A DNA stretch of 39,539 nucleotides. Origin: Candidatus Sumerlaeota bacterium. Its GTDB lineage: Bacteria; Sumerlaeota; Sumerlaeia; SLMS01; JAHLLQ01. The first letter of the stretch is position 1. Every line of letters starts with the position of its first letter. The position numbers and the translations under genes were made by a program. The stretch is taken from contig JAJFLJ010000026.1 in NCBI GenBank assembly GCA_021772755.1, positions 1 through 39,539 of the forward strand, in the 5' to 3' direction. Below, piece after piece: positions 1 through 7,634 of the stretch. The notes beneath the pieces were generated by a model, which was given only the letters and a program-made list of their open reading frames with translations, was not told the DNA's origin and ran no database searches.

Positions 1-1
1 G

Positions 2-472
2 CGCCGCATGGCCACGCCCTTTAGCGCCGACATTGCGTTTCCGCTTCTGCCCGTGATCGACGGCCTTTCCGATGCGCGCGATGAAGACCCTGCCGCCAAT
101 CTCGACGATGGCGTGGCGGAAGCCCCCGCACACATCGTCACGCACGACGGTGGGCTGCTTCTCTACTCCTCCTGGCCGAGCGACGCGCACCAGCGCATCG
201 GCATCCTTCATCCTCCCGAATCCGAAGACGGTCCCTGGACGCGCGGTCGCGTGCTGCTTTCCGCCGATCCGGCGACGAATCCCGTCATGCTCGCCGACAC
301 GGCGGGGGAGAAGCTTGGCGTCGGGGGACAGACAGTCCTTCGGGACGAGAGCGGACTCTGGCTTCTCTACCAGGGTCTCGGTACGACACCGGACGATCCC
401 GCGCCACGGTTTCGGTTGATGATGAGACGAATCCCCGCAGAAGCGCTTGTGGCCGAATCCCCGGACTACTGA
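2..472 (+). CDS. C-terminal part of a possible glycosidase-like beta-propeller protein (5' truncated)
   Basis: The frame is open to the left edge of the window, so this is probably the end of a longer gene; the first internal ATG is at 8, with no visible ribosome binding site. The 154 residues after that Met contain short strand-like blocks (LLLYSSW, GPWTRGRVLL, GVGGQTVLRDESGLWLLYQG) that resemble blades of GH43/GH32-type five-bladed propellers, where a G-[GH]-x-x-[VT]-x-D-x-x-G-x-W-x-L-x-Y pattern marks one blade. I see no catalytic residue, so the assignment is weak. The stop overlaps the convergent kinase gene by 7 nt. Alternatives are an exported sugar-binding propeller or an uncharacterised protein. 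Confidence 0.55.
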   Translation, partial: RRMATPFSADIAFPLLPVIDGLSDARDEDPAANLDDGVAEAPAHIVTHDGGLLLYSSWPSDAHQRIGILHPPESEDGPWTRGRVLLSADPATNPVMLADTAGEKLGVGGQTVLRDESGLWLLYQGLGTTPDDPAPRFRLMMRRIPAEALVAESPDY

Positions 473-3378
473 CCGTCCGTTCCGGCCAGCAGACTCTCCC
501 AGCGGGGGAGCATCCACCGCTTTTCCCTCAGCCGTTCGGCGTCCTTGCGCGCATCGTCCACGCGCCCGAGGTGCAGACAAAGCTCCAGGTGCAGACCCGC
601 GCCCTGTCCCGTATCGGTGCGCCAAGTCTGCTTGTCGAGCAGTTGCGCCGCCGTATTCCACGCCTTTCGCGCGCGTTCCGAATCCCCGTCCATCGTCGCC
701 AGCAGACCTTCCAGCAGCAGCGTCTGGCTGAGGGCGTTCTGAAACACACCGTTCTCAGGCACCGCATCCACCGCGCGCTTCGCCAGGGGCTCCGCCTCGG
801 CAAGAAGGACGCGCGCCGCGTCGAAGCGTCCCAGCGCGAATTCGCACAACGCCGCGTACGCGACGGACAGCGCGTGCCCGCCCAGTTCCCGCAGGTTCGA
901 CGAGTCCTTTCGAACCAGCGGCCGCGTCATCCCGACCGCTTCCCGCGCAGCCTTCGCGGCCTCGTCGTACCGTTCCAGACCGTACAGGATGCGCCCGCGG
1001 CTCGACAGGATGAACGCCATCGTATTGCGGTGGGCGGCGTTGCTGGGGTCCTCCGAAAACAGGCGGCGGCGCAGCCCCTCCGCCTCGGCGAACATGGAGA
1101 GCGCTCCCTCGAAATCGCCGCTGTACTCCAGCAGAAGCGCCATGTTCGACGCGCTCCAGCCGACGTCGTCCAGGCGCGACTTGTCCTCCGGGTCCGCTTT
1201 GTGCAGCGCGCGCCGGACGTCCATGGCGCGCGACGTGATCGAGATCGCCGAATCCAGCTCGCCGAGATCGCGGTGGACGTTCCCCAGCGTCGAAAGCGTC
1301 CACCCCAGGTCGGCGCCGATATCCGTTCTGTCGGGGTGGGCGGCGGCGAGTTCCTCCAGAACGCCGAGTGCGCGCGCGTGCAGTTCCAGCGCGGTTCGAA
1401 GTTCGCGCCGTCGCCAGAGGGAGATGCCCTTTTCGTGCTCGATTCGCGCCAGCAGCCAGCGGTCCTCGATGTCGCCGGAACGAAGCTCCATCGCGCGCCC
1501 CGTCTCCGCCAGCGCCTCGTCCAGTAGTTCCTCGCCCTCCTTCATCCTGCCCTGAAGGTACTTGATGGAACCGAGCCGTTCCAGCGACTCCGCCAGCAGG
1601 TGCCGCCACTCAGCCTCTTCCGGTTCGAGTTCCGCCAGGCGGCGGCAGAGGCCGTTGAAGTTTCGAAAGGCGGTTTCCGCGTCGTCCGCGCCGCCCTGCT
1701 GCTTGAACACGTCGCCGATGTTGCGACAGGCCAGCGCACGCTTGTGCAGGTGCTCGACCGTCGGCTCCTCGTCGGGAAACGACTCGAAGTACTCCATCGC
1801 CTCGCGCCCCAGGCGCGCCATCACGTCCAGCCTGTTCACCTCCTTCAGGCTCTCGTGAAGGTCCTCCAGCAGAAACGTCACCAGGCGGTCGGCGCGGCGG
1901 TACGCCTCTTCGAGGCGCTGGCGGACGCGCGCCTCCTCCTCCTCCAGCCGGTCCACCTCGTCCATCAGTTCCGCGCGGCGCGGATGGTCCGGTTCCAGCC
2001 GGCCCGCATGGACGCGTGCGAGGTTCAGATCGCGCTTCTCCAGTGCCAACTCCGCGTGCCGCAGCGCCAGGCCCTCGCCCAGACGTCTCGCGTCCGAGTG
2101 CCCCGGCCAGAGCGTCAGAGCCCGCGACATCAGTTCCTCGCAGTACGAGAGCGAATCGTAGTCCCGCGCCCGCGCGATGCGCGATCCCACATCCCGGATG
2201 ATTCCCTCCGCCTCGCGCCGCCGCGACGCGCCCGTCCGGTAGTCCTGCAGCATCGTCATGAACGTTTCCACGCTCTTGATCCGTCGCGCGGGGGCCGGGT
2301 CCAGGCACGTCATGCAGATGGCCGCCAGCTCGTCGGGAATCTCGCGCTGCGGCGCGACGTCCCAGGGAGCCGCGACGAAACCGCGCGCGGCGCGCGCGAA
2401 CGACTGGCGGTGCGATCCGCCGGCGTGGGGATACGTTCCCGTCAGCAGTTCGTAGAGGATGCCGCCCAGCAGATAGATGTCCGTCCACGGACCGATGTTT
2501 CCGACGGTGGCCTCCGTCTGTTCCGGCGCCATATAGACCGCCGTGCCGGCAGGGTTCGAGGCCGTCGCCGGCGTCGGCGCCAGAAGCGGGATGGAGGGCC
2601 AGCCGGCCGGTGCCGGTTGCGGATCGTCCCGCAGGAACATCGCGATCCCCCAGTCCATCAGCAGCACTTCCCCGAACTCTCCCACCATCACCTGCGAGGG
2701 TTTCAGATCGCGGTGCACGATGCCGCGCGAATGCGCGAACGCGACGGCCTGCGCGACGGAAACGAGAATCGCCAGATGCCTGTCGAGAAACTCCGCCGTC
2801 GAAAGCCCTTCGTCCCCGTCGAGGATTTCGCTCCACGGCTTTCCGCGCACGAGCTTCGTCGCCAGCAGGAGATGCCCGAACTCGTCGACTCCGAGGTCGT
2901 GCACCGGAAGAATGTTGGGATGTTCGAGACAGGCGGCGACAAGCGCCTCCTGGCGGAACGCGGTTTCAAGCTGGCGGACATATTCCGGATCGTCGCGATG
3001 GGTGTCGATCAGCCCCTGCTTCAGCCGCTTCACCGCAACGAGGCGGCCAAGGGACTCCTGCGTCGCCTCCCAGATCTCGCCGAAGCCGCCGCTGGCGATG
3101 ACGTGGTGCAGCGCGTACTGCGAGACCGGCGCGTCCGTTTCCGGCCTGACCGAGCGGAATCGCGGCGGAGGCAGTGTCGCGTCCGTCTCGTCGGCCTTCT
3201 TGTGCGGTGTGGGGGTCGTCCCCGGCCGGGAGGCCGTTCGCCAGTCCGGCTTCTCGCCGTGCAGTGCGGAATTGTACGTCGCCGTTTGCGACTCCGGCAG
3301 ATCCCCCGGGGCGCGTTCTTCCTCTTCCGGTGCCGGATCCAATGTTTCCAGCCATGAATGCTGCGGAGTCGAACTCAT
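466..3378 (-). CDS. Ser/Thr protein kinase with C-terminal tetratricopeptide repeats
   Basis: A 970-residue cytoplasmic signalling protein predicted to phosphorylate Ser/Thr using ATP. A disordered acidic N-terminus (1-85) precedes a Hanks-type kinase domain (about 88-395): Gly-rich loop SGGFGEIW near 96-103, the VAVK lysine at 117, catalytic loop HRDLKPSQ at 222-229, DWG at 242-244 in place of DFG, and MAPEQ near 283. A charged helical linker follows, then about seven TPR-like helix pairs (about 590-950) likely to bind protein partners. No transmembrane segment is visible. The usual Asn of HRDLKPxN is Gln; this and DWG recur in planctomycete-type kinases (from memory), so activity is likely but not certain. 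The start at 3378 gives MSSTPQ; an in-frame extension to 3441 is low-complexity and less likely. The gene lies 141 bp downstream of the P-loop ATPase gene on the same strand. Confidence 0.88.
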   Translation of the reverse strand: MSSTPQHSWLETLDPAPEEEERAPGDLPESQTATYNSALHGEKPDWRTASRPGTTPTPHKKADETDATLPPPRFRSVRPETDAPVSQYALHHVIASGGFGEIWEATQESLGRLVAVKRLKQGLIDTHRDDPEYVRQLETAFRQEALVAACLEHPNILPVHDLGVDEFGHLLLATKLVRGKPWSEILDGDEGLSTAEFLDRHLAILVSVAQAVAFAHSRGIVHRDLKPSQVMVGEFGEVLLMDWGIAMFLRDDPQPAPAGWPSIPLLAPTPATASNPAGTAVYMAPEQTEATVGNIGPWTDIYLLGGILYELLTGTYPHAGGSHRQSFARAARGFVAAPWDVAPQREIPDELAAICMTCLDPAPARRIKSVETFMTMLQDYRTGASRRREAEGIIRDVGSRIARARDYDSLSYCEELMSRALTLWPGHSDARRLGEGLALRHAELALEKRDLNLARVHAGRLEPDHPRRAELMDEVDRLEEEEARVRQRLEEAYRRADRLVTFLLEDLHESLKEVNRLDVMARLGREAMEYFESFPDEEPTVEHLHKRALACRNIGDVFKQQGGADDAETAFRNFNGLCRRLAELEPEEAEWRHLLAESLERLGSIKYLQGRMKEGEELLDEALAETGRAMELRSGDIEDRWLLARIEHEKGISLWRRRELRTALELHARALGVLEELAAAHPDRTDIGADLGWTLSTLGNVHRDLGELDSAISITSRAMDVRRALHKADPEDKSRLDDVGWSASNMALLLEYSGDFEGALSMFAEAEGLRRRLFSEDPSNAAHRNTMAFILSSRGRILYGLERYDEAAKAAREAVGMTRPLVRKDSSNLRELGGHALSVAYAALCEFALGRFDAARVLLAEAEPLAKRAVDAVPENGVFQNALSQTLLLEGLLATMDGDSERARKAWNTAAQLLDKQTWRTDTGQGAGLHLELCLHLGRVDDARKDAERLREKRWMLPRWESLLAGTDGQ

Positions 3379-3418
3379 CGGTGAGGAACGCCGTAGGTGC
3401 CCAAGTCTCGTCCCCCCT

Positions 3419-3460
3419 CCCTTGCCATTGCAACCCCGCACCCCCCCGATGCGGCAAGGG
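3419..3460 (-). terminator. Imperfect hairpin between the P-loop ATPase and kinase genes
   Basis: An 8-bp perfect inverted repeat (CCCTTGCC at 3419-3426, GGCAAGGG at 3453-3460) encloses a G/C-run loop in the 141-bp gap between the ATPase stop and the kinase start. There is no T-tract. It could be a partial terminator or a leader structure of the kinase mRNA. Confidence 0.3.
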
Positions 3461-3519
3461 AAAGGGCTTCCGGCGGCGTCCGGATCGGCAGGGAGTTCCC
3501 GGCCGGAGCGGCGCGACTC

Positions 3520-4164
3520 TCAGTTTCGTTTCCGCGCCGTCTCTTCGCATGCATCGTAGTATTGCAGAACCGCCTCCCGCGCGTTGCCGCCGCACGAACG
3601 GAGAACATCCGCGGCGGAGGAACCGAGGCGAGCCACCACCATCTCCCGACTCTCCCCGGGCATCGTTCGCAGGCGCTCGTTCACGAGCCGGGCGAAGACC
3701 TTCGGGCTGGCGGCCATCGCGATGAACGCGCCATGCCCCTGCCGCGCATGGGTCGTCATGATCAGCCCCCGCCCCATGATTCGCGCGGCGCGGCGCAGAA
3801 CGGCGAGCTGCCAGCGCGGCACCGCTTCCGCGCCATCCAGCAGCAGCACCCGGCACCTGGCAAGAACGAACGGCCAGTCGGGCGGCAGCGTTCGTGCGCG
3901 GTCGTTGCAGAACAGCCGCGCCGTCGGTATGCCATCGCTTTCGAGTTGCCTGCGGATCGTCGCAAGAAGCGTGGACTTCCCCGATCCGTGGGGACCGCAG
4001 AGTTCGCCGTTCCAGCCGCAGGCGGAGAGCGGGGGCAGAACGTCGTGCTGCGGCAGCTCCGGCGGGAACACGTAGTCGCAGTGCGCCGGGCTCAGGTCCC
4101 GCACGTTGAACGGATTGTGCGCGAGGCCCCGCCTCATGCGCGAAGGAGCGATCGCCGGAGTCAT
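3520..4164 (-). CDS. Small P-loop ATPase of unknown role
   Basis: A 214-residue soluble protein with a Walker A motif GPHGSGKST and a Walker B-like RVLLLDGAE about 50 residues later, then IMTTHA in the sensor position. This is a compact single-domain P-loop NTPase without ABC signature or AAA+ lid motifs. The N-terminal NPFNVRD segment followed by a Pro-rich stretch recalls small orphan ATPases I associate with planctomycete genomes (from memory, not checked). The ATG at 4164 overlaps the TGA of the upstream arrestin-like gene (ATGA), which fixes the start and implies translational coupling. ATP binding is well supported; substrate and partner are unknown. The neighbours suggest it works with the arrestin-like proteins or the downstream kinase. 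Confidence 0.8.
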   Translation of the reverse strand: MTPAIAPSRMRRGLAHNPFNVRDLSPAHCDYVFPPELPQHDVLPPLSACGWNGELCGPHGSGKSTLLATIRRQLESDGIPTARLFCNDRARTLPPDWPFVLARCRVLLLDGAEAVPRWQLAVLRRAARIMGRGLIMTTHARQGHGAFIAMAASPKVFARLVNERLRTMPGESREMVVARLGSSAADVLRSCGGNAREAVLQYYDACEETARKRN

Positions 4165-4580
4165 GGCGGCGGGGGCTCGGAGGGCATCGACCGGTCGCGG
4201 TACGATGGATGAACCGCGACGCGCACTTCGGAGACCGCCTCCCCCTCTCCTTTCGGCTTCGCGTACACGCCGACCACCCATCGAATCTTCATCCTCACGC
4301 CGTCGTAGGTCCACGGCATCGACGGAATGCGGAACGAGAAGCGTCCCTCGAATCGCGGCTGCGCGGTGGCGCCCTTCTCCAGCAGCTTCTCCACCTGCAC
4401 CGCCTTGCGGTCCTCGTCGCCGCGTCCTTCGGTTTGCCAGACAAGCGCCACGTCGACGTAGTCCGCCTCCCATTCGGATGGCGCGGAAACCGACACGCGA
4501 CCGCCCAGGCGGTCACCGGGCGCGAATTCCCGGCGCGTTCCGTCGAGTTCGATGCGGACCGAGAGTTCCGGCTGATTCAT
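4161..4580 (-). CDS. Soluble arrestin-like beta-sandwich protein
   Basis: A 139-residue protein without signal peptide or membrane segment. The pattern FAPGDRLGGRVSVS, YVDVALVWQTEG and FSFRIPSMPWTYDG followed by IRWVVGVYA matches the layout of arrestin-fold proteins (Spo0M/Vps26-like): a PG-[DE]-x-[LV]-x-G-x-[VL] strand, then an F-x-F-x-[LI]-P-x-x-P-x-[ST]-Y-x-G turn and a strand ending in a hydrophobic alternation. It is joined by 4-nt ATGA overlaps to genes on both sides (stop at 4161-4163, start at 4580-4578), so the three are almost certainly co-translated. Its organisation parallels the C-terminal domain of the upstream membrane protein, suggesting an ancient duplication. No enzymatic motif is visible; a scaffold or adaptor role is inference. 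Confidence 0.75.
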   Translation of the reverse strand: MNQPELSVRIELDGTRREFAPGDRLGGRVSVSAPSEWEADYVDVALVWQTEGRGDEDRKAVQVEKLLEKGATAQPRFEGRFSFRIPSMPWTYDGVRMKIRWVVGVYAKPKGEGEAVSEVRVAVHPSYRDRSMPSEPPPP

Positions 4581-5530
4581 CGCGGCATCTCCGGAATGAC
4601 GGGGAATTCGAAGAACTCCTCGATGTCGGGTCGTCCCGGCAGATCCATCTTCACCTCCACGCCCCATCCGATTTCGTTGTGCGAAGCCTTGAACGAATGC
4701 ATCGCGTCCGCCGGGATGGACGCCTCGCACGTCGTCAGCGCGGCCGGACCCGACGCCCGCGCGTCTTTCGTCTCGTGCAGGACTTCCCCCAGAACGTCTT
4801 CCGTCGCGGTGTGCGTGTCCGTGCCGACCTGCCAGCGCACCGTTTCGCGGCAGACGAGTCGGACCGTAAGACTCGTGATCTCGAAGTCGCCCTTCTGGCG
4901 GAGGGTCAGCCGCACGCGGTCGCCCGGCCGCACCGGCACGCGGTCGATCTCCATCGTCGTTTCGCCGACCATCAGGCAGCGGAACAGCGCATGGACGGCG
5001 AGTCCCGCCAGGAGCAGCCCGATCAGACAGAACAGGGAGGTGAACGCCAGCGGGATCAGACCGAGCCAGCTCCACCCCATGCTGCTGAGCGTCTGGTAGA
5101 ACACGGCCCACGAGATACCGTTCCAGAAGAGAGCGACGAGCAGAAGCGTGACGAACTTCGCCAGCGGTGACGTTTGCGTTCGCAGAAGACGCCCTCCCCG
5201 GGGGGCGCGCTTCGACCGGTCCTTCGGGAACTGTTTGCTCGTCTTCCAGTCGTCGTCGAACTTCGATGCCCTGGGGCGCTTCAGGCCCGCGTACCGGTGC
5301 CCGAACAGCCCCGCCCACGCGATGCCCAGGCCGATCAGCAGAAAGAGCCCGCCCACCCCGATAAACACGGCGGGGTGTCCCGTCATCTGGACCGTATTGC
5401 GGCCAACCGCCTGAAGGATTCCCTGATAGAAGGCGAACCCGCCGAAACCGGCGAAGGGAAGACCGAAGAAGAACAGGAAGCAGCCACCGAGGAACTTGCC
5501 CGCCGGTGTGGTTTTCTTCTCGTCGCTCAT
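4577..5530 (-). CDS. Polytopic membrane protein with C-terminal arrestin-like domain
   Basis: A 317-residue inner-membrane protein. Two hydrophobic helices lie near the N-terminus (about 13-35 and 50-75), a basic loop follows, and two more helices lie around 130-150 and 160-185. The C-terminal 130 residues form a soluble beta-rich domain (VPVRPGDRVRLTL, SLTVRLVCRE, EASIPADAMHSF, WGVEVKMDL) resembling the arrestin-like protein encoded next. The start MSDEKK at 5530 was chosen over an upstream in-frame Met because the extension (to 5659) is Arg-rich and unlike coding sequence. No strong ribosome binding site is seen. The TGA overlaps the next ATG. This is the first gene of the minus-strand operon. 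Function unknown; the layout suggests a membrane platform for the downstream soluble partners. Confidence 0.8.
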   Translation of the reverse strand: MSDEKKTTPAGKFLGGCFLFFFGLPFAGFGGFAFYQGILQAVGRNTVQMTGHPAVFIGVGGLFLLIGLGIAWAGLFGHRYAGLKRPRASKFDDDWKTSKQFPKDRSKRAPRGGRLLRTQTSPLAKFVTLLLVALFWNGISWAVFYQTLSSMGWSWLGLIPLAFTSLFCLIGLLLAGLAVHALFRCLMVGETTMEIDRVPVRPGDRVRLTLRQKGDFEITSLTVRLVCRETVRWQVGTDTHTATEDVLGEVLHETKDARASGPAALTTCEASIPADAMHSFKASHNEIGWGVEVKMDLPGRPDIEEFFEFPVIPEMPR

Positions 5531-5916
5531 TGGGCGGCAGGACTTTCCGCAAGGGATGGCTGGGGTGCGGTCGCGAACGTCTCGCACCCGCCGGAAAACT
5601 GTCAAGGCACGGCCACGTCGTCCACTGTCCCACTCATACGGCGGGGGAGACAGGCGCATTCATCTGGCAACCGTCCTGTAACCTGCGCCACATTGACTCG
5701 CGAACTCACCTAGAGTGTCCCCCTCTGATCGGCGAATCGTTCGCTTGGACCTCGAGAACACCCGTATATCACTGAAACAATTTGGTTTACGAGCTCCACG
5801 AATGGCACGGAAATTGATCGACTTTGCCCCCACGCATGAGTGGGTCTCGGACCGGAGCCGCGCCATCGCTCCGGTCTTTCCACGCAAACCACCCAACACG
5901 GGAGACCAACGCCATC
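5531..5916 (+). other. Divergent intergenic region, no gene seen
   Basis: These 386 bp separate the minus-strand arrestin operon from the plus-strand ABC cassette and should hold both promoters. The middle (about 5690-5830) is clearly AT-richer than its surroundings. I find no promoter pair close enough to sigma-70 consensus to call, no tRNA and no convincing small ORF. A GGAGA at 5901-5905 is the likely ribosome binding site of the ABC ATPase. Confidence 0.6.
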
Positions 5917-6885
5917 ATGGCAACCCTGGTCGAGATCAAGAGTCTCTCCAAGAAGTTCGGGCCCATTACCGCAGTCGACGGCATTCGATTCGACGTCGCC
6001 CGCGGCGAGGTCCTCGGGTTTCTCGGGCCCAACGGCGCGGGCAAGTCCACCACCATGAAGATGCTGACTTGTTTCCTGACGCCCACCTCCGGGACGGCCA
6101 CCGTCTGTGGCCACGACATTCTCTCCGAATCGGTCAAGGTCCGTCGGAAGATCGGCTACCTTCCCGAAGGCGCGCCGGCCTGGGGTGACATGACTCCCGC
6201 CGCGTTCCTCGATTTCATCGCGCAGATTCGGGGCTACCGGGGCGCAGAGAAGAAGAGCCGCATCGCGCGCGCCATCGAGCGCGTCGGGCTCGAGCGCGTC
6301 CTTCGCCAGCCCGTCGACACCCTCTCGAAGGGCTTCAAGCGCCGCGTCGGGCTCGCCCAGGCGATTCTCCACGACCCCGAAGTGCTCGTCCTCGACGAAC
6401 CGACCGACGGTCTCGACCCCAACCAGAAGCACGACGTGCGCGCGCTCATCCGCGAGATGGCGAAGGACAAGGTCATCATCCTCTCCACGCACATCCTCGA
6501 AGAGGTCGAAGCCGTCTGTTCCCGCGCCGTCATCATCGCGCGCGGAAAGCTGATCTTCGACGGAACGCCCGAGAAGCTCGAAGCGAAGTCCCGCCACCAC
6601 AACGCCGTGCACCTGACGATCGCGGCGGACCAGGGCGCGGGCGCCGAGAAGGCGCTCGCCGGCATCGCCGGAATCGAGTCCGTCGAGCGGGTCGAAGCCG
6701 CCCCGGACAGCGGGCAGGTTTCCTTCCTCGCGTTTCCGAAGAACGGCGCGTCCATCATCGGCGCGGTTTCCGAAGCCGCGCGCAACGGCGGCTGGAAAGT
6801 CGGCGGCATTCGCTCCGAAACCGGCCGGCTCGACGACGTGTTCCGCGAACTGACGCTCGGAACGGCGGGAGGCGAACGCAAATGA
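5917..6885 (+). CDS. GldA-like ABC transporter ATP-binding protein
   Basis: A 322-residue cytoplasmic ATPase that would power the membrane complex encoded downstream. Walker A GPNGAGKST is near residue 41, the Q-loop region (GYLPEGAP) follows, the signature reads LSKGF rather than LSGGQ (typical of GldA/CcmA-like exporters of the ABC-2 class), Walker B is VLVLDEP with D-loop GLDPNQ, and the H-loop is STHILEE. The C-terminal 80 residues form a small accessory domain as in other ABC-2 ATPases. The start at 5917 has GGAGA 11 nt upstream; an upstream in-frame Met at 5824 lies in non-coding-like sequence. The stop overlaps the permease ATG (ATGA at 6882-6885). Substrate unknown. Confidence 0.93.
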   Translation: MATLVEIKSLSKKFGPITAVDGIRFDVARGEVLGFLGPNGAGKSTTMKMLTCFLTPTSGTATVCGHDILSESVKVRRKIGYLPEGAPAWGDMTPAAFLDFIAQIRGYRGAEKKSRIARAIERVGLERVLRQPVDTLSKGFKRRVGLAQAILHDPEVLVLDEPTDGLDPNQKHDVRALIREMAKDKVIILSTHILEEVEAVCSRAVIIARGKLIFDGTPEKLEAKSRHHNAVHLTIAADQGAGAEKALAGIAGIESVERVEAAPDSGQVSFLAFPKNGASIIGAVSEAARNGGWKVGGIRSETGRLDDVFRELTLGTAGGERK

Positions 6886-7616
6886 ACAACACCCTCGCGA
6901 TCTTCCGGCGCGAACTGAAGGGATACTTCGCCACTCCCGTGGCGTACGTCTTCATCGTCATCTTCCTTCTGCTCGCCGGCATCTTCACCTTCTATACGGG
7001 GCGCTTCTACGAGCGCGGCATCGCCGACCTCGAACCCTTCTTCATGTTCCACCCCTGGCTGTACCTCTTCCTGATCCCCGCGCTCTCGATGCGTCTCTGG
7101 GCCGAGGAGCGGAAGACGGGCACCATCGAGCTTCTCATGACGCTGCCCGTGACGCCGGGGCAGGCGGTTCTCGGCAAGTTCTTCGCCGCCTGGGCCTTCA
7201 CCTCCATCGCCCTCGCCCTGACCTTTCCCCTCTGGATCACCGTCAACTATCTGGGCGATCCCGACAACGGCGTCATCGTCGCCAGCTATCTGGGCAGCCT
7301 GCTCATGGCCGGCGCCTATCTCGCCATCGGGTCCTGCATCTCCGCGATGACGAAGAACCAGGTGATCGCGTTCGTCGTCACCCTGGTCGTGTGCCTGATG
7401 TTCGTCGTGACGGGGCTCTTCGTCGGGGTTGCCGCCATTCGCGATTTCCTGCCGGAGCCCGTGACGCAGTTCCTCGCGTCGCTCAGCTTCGACAACCGCT
7501 TCCGCGACATCATGCGCGGCGTCCTCGACATCCGCGACATCGTCTACTTCGTTTCGCTCGCCGGCTGCTGGCTGTTCGCCAACGCCCTCATCCTCGACAT
7601 CGAGAAGTCGCAATAG
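6882..7616 (+). CDS. GldF-like ABC-2 type permease
   Basis: A 244-residue integral membrane protein with six predicted helices and the soluble segment SMRLWAEERKTGTIELLMTLPVT, characteristic of ABC-2/GldF permeases (the EE-[RK]-x-x-G-T-[IL]-E-x-L coupling region). It pairs with the ATPase encoded immediately upstream through a 4-nt overlap. In Bacteroidetes the homologous GldF/GldA/GldG complex is linked to gliding, but in most other phyla the same gene set has no assigned substrate, and no gliding-specific gene is visible here. The next gene starts 18 nt downstream with its own GGAGA. Confidence 0.92.
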   Translation: MNNTLAIFRRELKGYFATPVAYVFIVIFLLLAGIFTFYTGRFYERGIADLEPFFMFHPWLYLFLIPALSMRLWAEERKTGTIELLMTLPVTPGQAVLGKFFAAWAFTSIALALTFPLWITVNYLGDPDNGVIVASYLGSLLMAGAYLAIGSCISAMTKNQVIAFVVTLVVCLMFVVTGLFVGVAAIRDFLPEPVTQFLASLSFDNRFRDIMRGVLDIRDIVYFVSLAGCWLFANALILDIEKSQ

Positions 7617-7634
7617 GCAGGGAGAGCCGAACCA

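Noticed and set aside
3379-3441. Upstream start extending the TPR kinase by 21 residues
   Set aside because: The added residues are Gly/Arg-rich, overlap the hairpin region and lack a ribosome binding site.
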